Below, piece by piece: positions 17,769-26,690 of a DNA stretch of 64,000 nt (within the stretch, counting starts at the first letter, position 1; each line of letters opens with the position of its first letter). Under the pieces are notes generated by a model. That model was given only the letters and a program-made list of their open reading frames with translations. It searched no databases and was not told the DNA's origin. Made by a program: the position numbers and the translations under genes. The DNA is from Thauera sedimentorum (GTDB lineage Bacteria; Pseudomonadota; Gammaproteobacteria; Burkholderiales; Rhodocyclaceae): contig NZ_JACTAH010000002.1 in assembly GCF_014489115.1 (NCBI RefSeq), forward strand, positions 186,001 through 250,000, in the 5' to 3' direction.

Positions 17769-18856
17769 CCGCGCTGTCGCCGATCACCGAAATCATCGAC
17801 GAGATCCGTGCCGGGCGCATGGTCATCCTGGTCGACGAGGAAGACCGCGAGAACGAGGGCGACCTCGTCATGGCGGCCGAGTTCGTCACCCCCGAGGCGA
17901 TCAACTTCATGGCCAAGTTCGGCCGCGGACTGATCTGCCTGACGCTCACCGAGCAGCGCTGCCGCCAGCTCGGGCTGCAGCAGATGGTGCGCGACAACCG
18001 CACCCCGCACGGCACCGCCTTCACCACCTCGATCGAGGCGGCCACCGGCGTGACCACCGGCATCTCGGCGCACGACCGCGCGCGCACCGTGCAGGTCGCG
18101 GTCGCCCGCCACGCCAAGCCGGAAGACATCGTCATGCCCGGCCACATCTTCCCGCTGACCGCGCAGAAGGGCGGCGTGCTGATCCGCGCCGGCCACACCG
18201 AAGCGGGCTGCGACCTCGCCCAGCTCGCCGGGCTGGAGCCGGCCTCGGTGATCTGCGAGATCCTCAAGGACGACGGCACCATGGCCCGCCTGCCCGACCT
18301 GGTCGAGTTCGGCAAGGAACACGGCCTGAAGATCGGCGCCATCCGCGACCTGATCGAATACCGCGCGGCCACCGAGCACCTGGTCGAACAGGTCAGCGAG
18401 AAGGAAGTCGACACTCCGCACGGGCGCTTCCGCCTGTCCGCCTTCGAGGACAAGACTTCCGGCGACGTGCATTTCGCCCTGTCGCGCGGCGACATCGCCC
18501 CCGAGCGCGAGACCCTGGTGCGTGTGCATGAGCCGATCTCGGTGGTCGATTTCCTCGACCCCGAAAGCGGCCGTCACAGCTTTCCGGTCAACAGCGCGCT
18601 GGCCGCGCTCGCCCGGGCCGAGGCCGGCGTGATCGTCCTGCTCTACCGCCCGCAGAGCGGCCGCGACCTGCTCGCCAGCCTCACCGGCACCGCCGACCGC
18701 CCGGTGAAGTGGGACCCGCGCCTGTTCGGCGTCGGCGCGCAGATCCTGCGTGCGCTCAAGGTCGGCCGCATGCGGCTGATGTCCAACCCACGCAAGATCC
18801 CCAGCATGGCCGGCTTCGGCCTGGAGATCACCGGCTTCGTCGACCCCGACGCCTGA
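17765..18856 (+). CDS. ribB: 3,4-Dihydroxy-2-butanone-4-phosphate synthase with degenerate GTP-cyclohydrolase-II-like domain (RibBX type)
   Basis: 363 residues in two parts. Residues 1 to about 205 are a full RibB domain making the four-carbon precursor of lumazine, with the acidic loop [21 protein letters not shown] and [11 protein letters not shown]. The remaining 155 residues align in length and flanking motifs with GTP cyclohydrolase II. However, the zinc-binding CDCG region and the usual catalytic segment are missing; instead the region reads [16 protein letters not shown]. The bifunctional RibBA name would therefore mislead. Family knowledge (RibBX proteins) suggests only the RibB activity remains. 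A separate ribA must lie elsewhere. Confidence 0.9.
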   Translation: MTALSPITEIIDEIRAGRMVILVDEEDRENEGDLVMAAEFVTPEAINFMAKFGRGLICLTLTEQRCRQLGLQQMVRDNRTPHGTAFTTSIEAATGVTTGISAHDRARTVQVAVARHAKPEDIVMPGHIFPLTAQKGGVLIRAGHTEAGCDLAQLAGLEPASVICEILKDDGTMARLPDLVEFGKEHGLKIGAIRDLIEYRAATEHLVEQVSEKEVDTPHGRFRLSAFEDKTSGDVHFALSRGDIAPERETLVRVHEPISVVDFLDPESGRHSFPVNSALAALARAEAGVIVLLYRPQSGRDLLASLTGTADRPVKWDPRLFGVGAQILRALKVGRMRLMSNPRKIPSMAGFGLEITGFVDPDA

Positions 18857-18893
18857 CCGCCACCCGCATTTCCAACTTTCCTACCGAGACCCC

Positions 18894-19364
18894 ATGTCCC
18901 GCTTCGAGAACATCACCGAATACGACATCGACCTCGCCGGCCAGAGCCTGCGTGTCGGCATCGTCATGAGCCGCTTCAACCAGGACGTGTGCGAGGGCCT
19001 GCTGTCGGCCTGCGTGGCCGAACTGCAGCGCCTGGGCGTGTCGCCCGACCTCACCCGCATCGCCACGGTGCCGGGCGCGCTGGAGATTCCGCTGACCCTG
19101 CAGACCATGGCGCGCAGCGGCCGCTTCGACGCACTGATCGCACTCGGCGCAGTGATCCGCGGCGAGACCTACCACTTCGAGCTGGTTTCCAACGAGATGG
19201 GCGCGGGCATCACCCGCGTGACGCTGGACACCGGCATCCCGGTCGCCAACGGCGTGCTGACCACCGAGGACGACGACCAGGCACTCGCCCGCATGCAGGA
19301 GAAGGGTAGCGACTGCGCCCGCACTGCGGTCGAGATGGCCAACCTGCTGAAGGCCCTGAAATGA
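18894..19364 (+). CDS. ribH: 6,7-Dimethyl-8-ribityllumazine synthase
   Basis: Joins the RibB product with the pyrimidine intermediate to form lumazine, the substrate of RibE; it assembles into icosahedral or decameric shells. The 156-residue protein shows [43 protein letters not shown] with the catalytic His, and [14 protein letters not shown]. It lies 37 bases behind ribB in the riboflavin operon and 79 bases before nusB. Confidence 0.96.
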   Translation: MSRFENITEYDIDLAGQSLRVGIVMSRFNQDVCEGLLSACVAELQRLGVSPDLTRIATVPGALEIPLTLQTMARSGRFDALIALGAVIRGETYHFELVSNEMGAGITRVTLDTGIPVANGVLTTEDDDQALARMQEKGSDCARTAVEMANLLKALK

Positions 19365-19390
19365 CGACCCCCACGCTCACTACGTTCGCT

Positions 19391-19425
19391 GCCCCCCAAG
19401 GGGGCGCAGGCCTCCCTTGGGGCGG
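19391..19425. repeat. GC-rich hairpin repeat between ribH and nusB
   Basis: GCCCCCCAAGGG and CCCTTGGGGCGGC are arranged inversely around a short spacer, so transcripts could fold here. The element resembles the 86-bp tandem repeat units near 9000 in style (runs of C and G around a short core) and probably belongs to a dispersed repeat family. Confidence 0.6.
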
Positions 19426-19443
19426 CCCGGCGGGAGACCTGAC

Positions 19444-19893
19444 ATGAGCAGCAAATCCTCCCGCCGCCGGGCGCGCGAATTCGCCCTGCAGGGCATCTAC
19501 CAGTGGCTGCTGTCGGGCAACAGCGTGCCGGTGATCGAGGAGCACGTCGAGCAGGCCAGCGGCTTCGACAAGGCGGATCGCGAGCTCTTCGTCTCGCTGC
19601 TGCGCGGCACGCTGGAGAACGTCGCCGACCTGCAGTACGACTTCGCACCCTTCATCGACCGCCCGCTGTCGGAGCTCTCCCCGGTGGAGCGCGGCATCCT
19701 GCTGCTGGCCACCCACGAGCTGAAGAACTGCCTGGAGACCCCCTACCGGGTGGTGATCAACGAGGCGATCGAGCTGGCCAAGGGCTACGGCGGCACCGAC
19801 GGCCACCGCTTCGTGAACGGCGTGCTGGACAAGCTCGCCACCCAGCTGCGCGCAGCTGAGATCGCCGCACTGAAGAGCGAAGGCAAGCGCTGA
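19444..19893 (+). CDS. nusB: Transcription antitermination factor NusB
   Basis: An RNA-binding helical protein that with NusE binds boxA in rRNA leaders; 149 residues. Family features: an Arg-rich N-terminus SSRRRAREFALQGIYQW, the segment RPLSELSPVERGILLLATHEL, and PYRVVINEAIELAKGYGGTDGHRFVNGVLDKLA. I start at ATG 19444; the in-frame ATG at 19417 lies inside the intergenic repeat. ribH-nusB linkage is a classic arrangement. A strong terminator follows. Confidence 0.96.
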   Translation: MSSKSSRRRAREFALQGIYQWLLSGNSVPVIEEHVEQASGFDKADRELFVSLLRGTLENVADLQYDFAPFIDRPLSELSPVERGILLLATHELKNCLETPYRVVINEAIELAKGYGGTDGHRFVNGVLDKLATQLRAAEIAALKSEGKR

Positions 19894-19941
19894 GCTCCGC
19901 CGGCCGGCAGCCGCTGCCGGCATGCGGCCGCCATAAACGAC

Positions 19942-19970
19942 AAACCCGCCATTCGGCGGGTTTGTTTTTT
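19942..19970 (+). terminator. Rho-independent terminator of the rib-nusB operon
   Basis: AAACCCGCC, loop ATTC, GGCGGGTTT, then a T-rich run TGTTTTTT form a textbook intrinsic terminator 49 bases after nusB. The convergent rhlE gene ends 24 bases further on; the A run on the left arm could also help stop rhlE transcripts. Confidence 0.92.
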
Positions 19971-19993
19971 GGTGCTGATGAACTGCGCGCGGA

Positions 19994-21343
19994 TCAGGGG
20001 CGCGGACGGCGCGCACCCTGCGGACGGTCGCCGCCGAAGCGGCCTTCCCCGCCACTGTTGCCGCGTCCGAAACCACCGGCACTGCGGCGCGAGGGCTGGT
20101 CCGACGACGGCCACGGGCTGTTGCTGCCGCGGCCGCCGAAGCCGCCCGGCTTGCCACTGCCGAAGCGCGGCTTGTTGCCCGCCGGGCGCGGGTTGGCCGC
20201 GCGCGGGCTGGGTTCCAGACCCTCGATGGTGTGCACTTCCAGGCGGTCGCCGGTGTAGCGCTCGATGGCGCGGATGATGCCGGTCTCGCGCGGGCCGGAC
20301 AGGGTGATCGCCACCCCGCTGCGCCCGGCGCGGCCGGTACGGCCGATGCGGTGCACATAGTCCTCGGCCTGGCGCGGCGGATCGAAGTTCACCACGTGGC
20401 TGATGCCGGCGACGTCGATGCCGCGCGCGGCCACGTCGGTGGCCACCAGGATGTTGATGCGGCCCGAACGCAGCTGCTGCAGGGTGCGGTTGCGCGCGCC
20501 CTGGTGCATGTCGCCGTGCAGGGCTGCGGCGGAGAAACCCTTCTCCTGCAGTTGCAGGGAGATCTCCTCGGCGCCGCGCTTGGTGGAGGTGAACACCACG
20601 GCCTGGTTCACCGTGGTGCAGCCCAGCACCGCTTCCAGCAGCTTGTTCTTGTGGCCGAGACCGTCGGCGAACAGCAGGCGTTGCTCGATCTGCCCGCGGT
20701 CCTCGCCGCCGCCGACGATCTCGATGCGCTGCGGGTTGCGGGTCATTTCGCGCGCCAGGTTGCCGACCACGCCGTCGAGGGTGGCCGAGAACAGCAGGGT
20801 CTGGCGGCTGGCCGGGGTGGCACGCACGATGGTCTCGATGTCTTCCAGGAAGCCCATGTCCAGCATGCGGTCGGCCTCGTCCAGCACCAGCACCTCGATG
20901 TCGGAGAGCTTGAGCTTGCGGCGCTCCAGGTGGTCGATCAGGCGACCCGGGGTGGCCACGATCACGTCCGGATGGCGGGCGAGCTGCTTGACCTGGGCGA
21001 AGAAGGGCGCGCCGCCGACCAGGCAGGCGGTGTTCAGCCAGCGCAGCGCGCGGCCGTAGGTATTGACCGCCTTTTCCACCTGCAGGGCGAGTTCGCGGGT
21101 CGGGGTGAGCACCAGCACGCGCGGGCCGGCACCCGGCGCCGGGCGGCGGCCGGTCAGGCGCTGCAGGCTGGGCAGGGTGAAGGCCGCGGTTTTGCCGCTG
21201 CCGGTATGCGAGGACACCAGCAGGTCGCCGCCGGCGATCGCCGCGGGGATGGCCTGCTGTTGCACCGGCGTGGGGGTGGTGTAGCCGGTGGCCTCGATGG
21301 CCTTGAGCAATTCTTCGCCGAGGCCGAGTTCGTTGAACGTCAT
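19994..21343 (-). CDS. rhlE: DEAD-box RNA helicase, RhlE type
   Basis: An ATP-dependent RNA helicase of 449 residues involved in ribosome assembly or RNA turnover. All core motifs are present: Q motif with TTPTPVQQQAIP, motif I SHTGSGKT, Ia PTREL, II DEAD, III SAT, V ATDVAARGID and VI HRIGRTGRAG. The C-terminal 90 residues are a Gly/Arg/Pro-rich basic tail, typical of RhlE RNA-binding extensions. It is convergent with nusB. A long leader (see the intergenic entry) precedes it, suggesting post-transcriptional or cold control. Confidence 0.93.
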   Translation of the reverse strand: MTFNELGLGEELLKAIEATGYTTPTPVQQQAIPAAIAGGDLLVSSHTGSGKTAAFTLPSLQRLTGRRPAPGAGPRVLVLTPTRELALQVEKAVNTYGRALRWLNTACLVGGAPFFAQVKQLARHPDVIVATPGRLIDHLERRKLKLSDIEVLVLDEADRMLDMGFLEDIETIVRATPASRQTLLFSATLDGVVGNLAREMTRNPQRIEIVGGGEDRGQIEQRLLFADGLGHKNKLLEAVLGCTTVNQAVVFTSTKRGAEEISLQLQEKGFSAAALHGDMHQGARNRTLQQLRSGRINILVATDVAARGIDVAGISHVVNFDPPRQAEDYVHRIGRTGRAGRSGVAITLSGPRETGIIRAIERYTGDRLEVHTIEGLEPSPRAANPRPAGNKPRFGSGKPGGFGGRGSNSPWPSSDQPSRRSAGGFGRGNSGGEGRFGGDRPQGARRPRP

Positions 21344-21844
21344 TGTTTCGTCTTCCTTGCGTGGCTGGCGGCGAAAAGGCGCCGGTCAGCCGGATTCCGG
21401 CCCGCATCGGTGCGGGCCGCATGACATCGCGCCGCCCGGCAGCCAGGATTCTCTGGACAAAGCCGGACGCGGGGCCACCGGATTCGGAGGCGCACGATGA
21501 GCGTGGGCCGGTCGTCGTCCTCACCGCATGGCGAGGAAAGCACGACCGCGCATCGGCACCAACCGGTTATCTCGATGCCAGACGATCGGAAGAGCGAATG
21601 GAGTTCGACTGAAGGGAGGTCGGGGGCGATGGGGCTGTGGATACAGTCCCTCGGGCCGGGTCGCGGGCGCCGCGAATCGCTGGATTCACGCCCCGGGTAC
21701 CTCTATGGCCCTGCTGCTGCATTGCACAACGAGGCGCATTCTAACCCACGCCGAGCACTTCGCGGGCAGAAATCCACGGGCCAGACGAAAAAAAGCCCGG
21801 CGCCTGCATGGCACCGGGCTTTTGGAAAGCGTGCAGCCGTGGGC
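21344..21844. other. Non-coding gap between hup and rhlE
   Basis: About 500 bases without a believable gene. It holds a perfect hairpin GGCCCGCA-TCGG-TGCGGGCC at 21399-21418 inside the rhlE leader, a candidate minus-strand -10 (TAGAAT at 21743-21738) and the hup terminator near 21790-21823. If that -10 is used, the rhlE leader would be about 390 bases. No tRNA-like fold was found. Confidence 0.5.
21789..21824 (-). terminator. Rho-independent terminator of hup
   Basis: Read on the reverse strand, AAAAGCCCGGTGCC, a short loop, GGCGCCGGGC and a run of seven T form a strong intrinsic terminator 21 bases after the hup stop codon. Confidence 0.9.
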
Positions 21845-22123
21845 TTACTTGCCGTTCACGGAGGCCTTCAGGGTCGCGCCAGCGGTGAACTTGGGCACGC
21901 TGGAAGCAGCGATCTTGATGGTCGCGCCGGTTTGCGGATTGCGGCCGGTACGTGCGGCGCGCTTGGAGACCTCGAAGGAGCCAAAGCCGGTGAAGGCAAC
22001 CTTTTCGCCTTTGGAGAGCTGCTCGGCGATGATATCGAGCACGCCGGAAAGGGCACGGTCGGCTTGCGCGCGGGAAACGTCCAGACGGTCGGCCAGGGCT
22101 TCGACGAATTCACCTTTGTTCAT
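21845..22123 (-). CDS. hup: DNA-binding protein HU
   Basis: A 92-residue nucleoid protein that bends DNA non-specifically. Family landmarks are NKGEFVEALAD at the start, the turn GEKVAFTGFGSFEV, and the DNA-inserting beta arm with TGRNPQTGA. Starts and ends agree with HU-beta-like proteins. It has its own terminator. An extended -10 (TGCTAGAAT, hexamer at 22182-22177) lies upstream, so it is probably transcribed alone. Confidence 0.96.
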   Translation of the reverse strand: MNKGEFVEALADRLDVSRAQADRALSGVLDIIAEQLSKGEKVAFTGFGSFEVSKRAARTGRNPQTGATIKIAASSVPKFTAGATLKASVNGK

Positions 22124-22176
22124 GCTTTATCCTCGATTGGTGTGAGTAGGGAGCGGTGTCAGGTTCTACGCGCCGG

Positions 22177-22182
22177 ATTCTA
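22177..22182 (-). promoter_or_regulatory. Candidate extended -10 box for hup
   Basis: Reverse strand TGC-TAGAAT has the TGn extension and five of six -10 matches, about 54 bases ahead of the hup ATG. No clear -35 hexamer is present. Confidence 0.4.
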
Positions 22183-22286
22183 GCACCGTCGCGGCCTGCA
22201 GGGCATCGCGCAATGCAAAGGGCGTGGCGCACAGCATACAGAGTTTGTGCGTGTTTGGGCACAGCGGAAATACACATCGATCCCGC

Positions 22287-23699
22287 TCAGACTATGGTGT
22301 GCGCCGTGCGCGGCAGGACGATCCGCACCGTGAGGCCGCCACCGGGGGTTTCGTCGAACGCCAGGCGCCCGCCATGACGCTCGACCACGCGGCGCACGAT
22401 GGACAAGCCGAGCCCCGCGCCGCTGCCGCCCCCCAGGCGCAGGAAGCGTTGGCCGAGAAGCGCGCGCGACGCTACAGGCACGCCGGGGCCATGATCGGCG
22501 ACCACCAGCTCGATGCCATCGTCCACCGCACCGAGGCGCAGCGCCACGGTGCTGCCGGCCGGCGCATGGCGCAGGGCGTTGGCCACCAGGTTGTGCACCA
22601 GCATCCCGAGCGCTCCGGGCTCGAGCGGCAGGCGCCAGTCCAGGGCCTCGTCGGCCTCCAGTGCGAGCTCCGCCTGCGCCTCGTCGGCCAGCGGCATCAG
22701 GCCGGCAAGCTCCCGGCGCACCTCGGCCAGCAGGTTCAGCGCCTCGCGGCCATTCGCCGGCTCGGCCTGCTCCAGGCGCGCCAGGGTCAGCATCTGCCCG
22801 GCCAGGCGGGTGGCGCGGTCCACGCCGGCCCGCAGCTCGAGCAGCGCCGCGCGGCGCTCCTGCTCGCTGCCAGCGTCGAGCGCGTTCTGGGCATGGACGC
22901 GCAGCACCGCCAGCGGTGTGCGCAACTCGTGGGCGGCGTCGGCGATGAAACGCTGCTCGCTCGCCAGCAGGCGGGAGACCTCGCCGAGCAGCCGGTTCAG
23001 GGCGTGCTGCATGGGCGCCAGCTCCTCGGGCAAGGGCGACAGCTCCAACGGCGCCAGGTGGGCGGGGTCGCGCGAACGGATCAGGCCGGCCATGCGTTCG
23101 AGCGGCTTCAGGCCCCAGCCGATCGCCATCCAGATGAGTACGGTGAGCAGGGGCACGCCAACGATGTCCGGCATCATCGTCTGCCAGACGATGCCGCTCA
23201 CCAGCTCGCCACGCACGTCCTCGCGCTCGCCGGCCATGATGCGCAGCCCCTGGGCGGCGTCGCGCAGCACGAACACCCGCCAGACGTGGCCGCCGACCAG
23301 CTCGTCGGCGAAGCCGCCTGCGATGCGGCTGAGCGGACCGTCCGGGGCGCTGCCGGTGCGCATCACCAGCTGGTCGCCGCGCCAGACCTGGAAGCTGAGC
23401 TTGCTCTCGTAGGGATGCCCGTCATAGGGCAGGTTGCCCTCGTCGCCGACATCGAGCTCGCCGCTCTGGCTCAGCGCGTCGGCAAAGGCCGCATGGACGC
23501 GCGCCCGCAACTGCTCGCCGCCGCCGGGATCGACCCGCATCAGCCCCTGCAGCATGCGCGCGCTCTGCGCCAGGCGGGCATCGAACAACTCCTCGACCTC
23601 GTGCGCGGCATCCTGCACGCTGACGACGAAGATCACCGTGCTGATGACGGTGAACAGCGCCAGCACCAGCGCCAGCGTGCGGCGGCGGATGGCGTTCAT
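22287..23699 (-). CDS. Two-component sensor histidine kinase (QseC/PmrB-like)
   Basis: A 470-residue inner-membrane kinase. Transmembrane segment 1 (about 9-28) and segment 2 (about 165-188) frame a periplasmic sensor region of about 135 residues. HAMP-like linker follows, then the dimerisation domain with the phospho-acceptor His in ADAAHELRTPLAVL. The catalytic ATPase domain has NLVANALRHAPAG (N box), DHGPGVP (G1) and GAGLGLSIV (G2). Overlaps the regulator gene by four bases. The signal is unknown; QseC relatives answer catechol/iron signals and PmrB metal or peptides. Confidence 0.9.
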   Translation of the reverse strand: MNAIRRRTLALVLALFTVISTVIFVVSVQDAAHEVEELFDARLAQSARMLQGLMRVDPGGGEQLRARVHAAFADALSQSGELDVGDEGNLPYDGHPYESKLSFQVWRGDQLVMRTGSAPDGPLSRIAGGFADELVGGHVWRVFVLRDAAQGLRIMAGEREDVRGELVSGIVWQTMMPDIVGVPLLTVLIWMAIGWGLKPLERMAGLIRSRDPAHLAPLELSPLPEELAPMQHALNRLLGEVSRLLASEQRFIADAAHELRTPLAVLRVHAQNALDAGSEQERRAALLELRAGVDRATRLAGQMLTLARLEQAEPANGREALNLLAEVRRELAGLMPLADEAQAELALEADEALDWRLPLEPGALGMLVHNLVANALRHAPAGSTVALRLGAVDDGIELVVADHGPGVPVASRALLGQRFLRLGGGSGAGLGLSIVRRVVERHGGRLAFDETPGGGLTVRIVLPRTAHTIV

Positions 23700-24376
23700 C
23701 GCGCGGCCTCGTCCGCCCCGGCCTTGTCGATCACGTAGCCGATGCCGCGCAGCGTGCGGATCAGCCCGGGGAAGAGCTTGCGCCGCAGGTGGTGGATGTG
23801 CACCTCGATGGCATTGCTCTCGATCTCCTCGCCCCAGCCGTACAGCAGGCCTTCAAGCTGCTCGCGGGTCAGCACCCGGCCGGGCTGGGCCAGCAACTCG
23901 TGCAATATGGCGAACTCCCGGCGCGACAGGCTGACCGCCCGCCCGTGCAGGAACACGGCCTGAGCGGCCGGCTCCAGGCGCACGCCGCGATGCTCGACCA
24001 CCGGCTGCGGCCGCCCAGCCGCACGGCGCAGCAGGGCGCGCAGGCGGGCCTTGAGCTCGTCGACCTCGAAGGGTTTCACCAGGTAGTCGTCGGCCCCGGC
24101 ATCCAGCCCGGCGATGCGGTCCGCGGTGGCATCGCGCGCGGTCAGCACCAGCACGGGCACCGCGCTGCCGCTGGCGCGCAGCTGGCGCAGCACGTCGAGT
24201 CCGTCCATGCGCGGCAGCCCGAGGTCCAGCACCGCCAACTCGTAGCCGCCATGGAGCAGCGCCTGCAGCGCATGCGGGCCGTCGTCCAGGCAATCGACCG
24301 TGTAACCCTCGGGGCGCAATGCCGTGCGTACGCCGGCCGCCAGCGCGGCATCGTCTTCCACCAGCAGTATGCGCAT
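23696..24376 (-). CDS. OmpR-family response regulator (QseB/PmrA-like)
   Basis: A 226-residue DNA-binding regulator. The receiver domain has the acidic pair VEDD near residues 8-9, phospho-acceptor Asp in LDLGLPRMDGL near 51, and Lys in DDYLVKPF. The winged-helix domain follows from about residue 125 with SRREFAILHELL and SNAIEVHIHHLRRKL. It is first in the two-gene operon with the histidine kinase. A direct repeat CTTAAG-N5-CTTAAG, the kind of site PmrA regulators bind, lies 40 bases upstream, between it and the divergent sulfatase-family gene. Autoregulation is likely. Confidence 0.92.
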   Translation of the reverse strand: MRILLVEDDAALAAGVRTALRPEGYTVDCLDDGPHALQALLHGGYELAVLDLGLPRMDGLDVLRQLRASGSAVPVLVLTARDATADRIAGLDAGADDYLVKPFEVDELKARLRALLRRAAGRPQPVVEHRGVRLEPAAQAVFLHGRAVSLSRREFAILHELLAQPGRVLTREQLEGLLYGWGEEIESNAIEVHIHHLRRKLFPGLIRTLRGIGYVIDKAGADEAAR

Positions 24377-24415
24377 GTCCGCTGCAAAGCTCCGTTACGT
24401 TCCCGGTTGGCAAAG

Positions 24416-24432
24416 CTTAAGTCTTCCTTAAG
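24416..24432. promoter_or_regulatory. PmrA-type operator in the divergent promoter region
   Basis: Two CTTAAG hexamers separated by five bases (TCTTC) match the PmrA box spacing known from enterobacteria. The half-site is itself palindromic, so it can serve both the regulator/kinase operon on the left and the LTA-synthase-family gene on the right. The match is seen; binding is inferred. Confidence 0.65.
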
Positions 24433-24476
24433 TTTGCCATGCTCCACTGGCGCCCGCTCCATCATCGGTCGCCCGC

Positions 24477-26558
24477 ATGTCCGCCTCCCTCGCCGCCCCT
24501 GCCCCGCCCGCCTCGCCCCGCCTCGCACGCCTGTGGCAAGGCCTGGCCGTGTTCGGCCCCTATGCCCCGCTGGTGATGATGGTGCTGGTCGGTCTGGTGC
24601 TGCTTTCGGCCAGCCGGCTCGGCCTCATGGCCTGGCAGTGGGAGCGGGTATCCGCCACCGGCCTCGCCGGGCAGATGCTGCTGCAGGGGGTGCGCGTGGA
24701 CCTCATCCAGCTCGGGCTGCTGGCCCTGCCGCCGCTGCTCCTCGCACCCTTTCTCGCCACCGCACCCGCCTGGCCGCTGTGGCGCCGGCTGACCTGGTTG
24801 TGGGCGATCCTGGCGATCACCCTGCTGGTCTTCCTGGAACTGGCCACGCCGGGCTTCGTCGGCGAGTACGACAGCCGGCCGAACCGGCTGTTCGTGGAAT
24901 ACCTCAAGTATCCGCGCGAGGTGTCCGCCATGCTGTGGGGCGGCTTCCGCCTTCATGTACTGGCCGGGCTGTCCTTCACCGCGCTGGCGGCCTGGGCGAT
25001 GAGCCGGCTGATGCGCCCCTGGCTGGCCGAACCGCGACGCGGCAAGCACTGGCAACTGTGGTTGTCCTGGCCCTTCGTGTTCCTGCTGGTGGCCTTCGCC
25101 ATCCGCTCCACCACCGACCATCGCCCGGCCAATCCGGCGATGTTCGCGCTGACCGCCGACCCGATGGTCAACAGCCTGATCCTCAATTCCGCCTGGTCGG
25201 TGGCCCACGCGGTCTACAACCTCAAGCATGAGGCCGAGTCCGGCGCGGTCTACGGCGAGATGCCGGTCGAAGAGATGCTCGCCACCGTGGCGGCGGCGCG
25301 CGGCGCGGAAGGGCTCACGTCGGTTTCGGCCGCCCTGCCCGAGCTGCCCACGCTGAGCCGCCTGCTTCCCAGCCGGCCGCGCGCGCGGCCGCTCAACCTG
25401 GTGATCGTGCTGGAAGAGAGCCTGGGCGCCACCTTCGTCGAATCGCTCGGCGGCCTGCCGGTGACCCCGGAGCTGGAGAAGCTCAAGGAACAGGGCTGGT
25501 GGTTCGAGCAGCTCTACGCCACCGGCACCCGCTCGGTGCGCGGCATCGAGGCGGTCACCACCGGCTTTCCGCCCACGCCGGCGCAGAGCGTGGTCAAGTT
25601 GTCGCTGTCGCAGACCGGCTTCTTCTCGCTGGCCGACCTGCTCGGCCGCCGTGGCTACCACACCGAGTTCATCTACGGCGGCGAATCGCACTTCGACAAC
25701 ATGCGCAGCTTCTTCAAGGGCAACGGCTTCGAGCGCGTGATCGACGAGAAGGACTACCAGGCGCCGGTATTCACCGGCAGCTGGGGGGTGTCCGACGAGG
25801 ACTTGTTCAACCGCGCGCACCAGGAGATCACCGCGCATCACGCCGCCGGCAAACCCTTCTTCACGCTGATCTTCACCTCGTCCAACCACTCGCCCTTCGA
25901 GTTCCCCGACGGGCGCATCGAGCTGTACGACGAAGAGAAGGGCACCGAGAACAACGCGGTCAAGTACGCGGATTACGCGCTCGGCCGCTTCTTCGAGCAG
26001 GCGCGCGCCAGCGCCTACTGGCAGGACACCGTGTTCCTGGTGGTCGCCGACCACGACATCCGCACCAAGGGCGACAGCCTGATCCCGGTCGAGCGCTTCC
26101 ACATCCCCGGACTGATCCTGGGCGCCGACATCGAGCCGCGACGCATACGGACGGTGGCCAGCCAGATCGATCTGCCGGTCACCGTGCTGTCGCTGATGGG
26201 CATCGAGGCCGACACGCCGATGCTGGGCCGCGACCTGTCGCGCGAGGCCGCCGACGCACCGGGCCGCGCGATGATGCAGTACGAGCAGCACTACGGCTGG
26301 ATGGAAGGCCAGCGCCTGGTGATCCTGCGGCCGGAGAAGGAACCTGCACACGCCGTCTACGATCCGGCCGCCAAGCGCCTCGCGCTGGCAACCGAACCGC
26401 CGGCCGACGCCGCCGAGCTGGAACGCCGGGCGCTCGCCCATGTGCTGCTGCCGTCCTGGCTGTACCGCGAGCAGCGCTACCGTCTGCCGGATGAGCGCAC
26501 GCCGGCCAGAACGGCCGGACCGGCCGGCTCCGGCGCGATGCGTGCGACCGGCGGTTGA
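24477..26558 (+). CDS. LTA-synthase/phosphoglycerol-transferase-family sulfatase-fold enzyme
   Basis: A 693-residue inner-membrane enzyme with about five N-terminal helices (roughly 20-215) and a large periplasmic alkaline-phosphatase-fold domain. Metal and catalytic residues are visible: VLEES, the nucleophile Thr in ATGTRSVRGIEA, GWGVSDEDLF-like Asp motif, TSSNHSPFEFP with its His, and VVADHDIR. Gram-negative members are thought to transfer phosphoglycerol or phosphoethanolamine headgroups to glucans or envelope lipids. The divergent PmrAB-like pair and shared CTTAAG box suggest envelope remodelling; a lipid A role like EptA is possible but this is not an EptA sequence. Confidence 0.82.
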   Translation: MSASLAAPAPPASPRLARLWQGLAVFGPYAPLVMMVLVGLVLLSASRLGLMAWQWERVSATGLAGQMLLQGVRVDLIQLGLLALPPLLLAPFLATAPAWPLWRRLTWLWAILAITLLVFLELATPGFVGEYDSRPNRLFVEYLKYPREVSAMLWGGFRLHVLAGLSFTALAAWAMSRLMRPWLAEPRRGKHWQLWLSWPFVFLLVAFAIRSTTDHRPANPAMFALTADPMVNSLILNSAWSVAHAVYNLKHEAESGAVYGEMPVEEMLATVAAARGAEGLTSVSAALPELPTLSRLLPSRPRARPLNLVIVLEESLGATFVESLGGLPVTPELEKLKEQGWWFEQLYATGTRSVRGIEAVTTGFPPTPAQSVVKLSLSQTGFFSLADLLGRRGYHTEFIYGGESHFDNMRSFFKGNGFERVIDEKDYQAPVFTGSWGVSDEDLFNRAHQEITAHHAAGKPFFTLIFTSSNHSPFEFPDGRIELYDEEKGTENNAVKYADYALGRFFEQARASAYWQDTVFLVVADHDIRTKGDSLIPVERFHIPGLILGADIEPRRIRTVASQIDLPVTVLSLMGIEADTPMLGRDLSREAADAPGRAMMQYEQHYGWMEGQRLVILRPEKEPAHAVYDPAAKRLALATEPPADAAELERRALAHVLLPSWLYREQRYRLPDERTPARTAGPAGSGAMRATGG

Positions 26559-26586
26559 GCCCCTCCAAGGATCCACCGCCCCGGCT

Positions 26587-26659
26587 GTAGGAGCGGCCTT
26601 GGCCGCGATTCCTACGGCTGTTCCGCCACCGGCCGCATCGCGGCCAAGGCCGCTCCTAC
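26587..26659. repeat. REPIN-like palindromic repeat, copy 1
   Basis: GTAGGAGCGGCCTTGGCCGC at the left end and its inverse GCGGCCAAGGCCGCTCCTAC at the right end enclose about 30 bases, giving a long hairpin. The same doublet recurs at 38361, 41858 and 59169, with a single half at 34411. It lies between the converging sulfatase-family and hemerythrin genes, so it may also end both transcripts. Confidence 0.9.
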
Positions 26660-26690
26660 TGGCCGGCCGGGCCGGCTTGAGGTCGGCGGC

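Noticed and set aside
21344-21844. tRNA or small RNA gene between hup and rhlE
   Set aside because: No T-loop GGTTC motif or cloverleaf pairing; only a terminator and one hairpin could be supported.
24462-26576. 704-codon minus-strand frame opposite the sulfatase-fold gene
   Set aside because: No domain, His/Arg/Gln-rich; antisense to a gene with intact metal sites.
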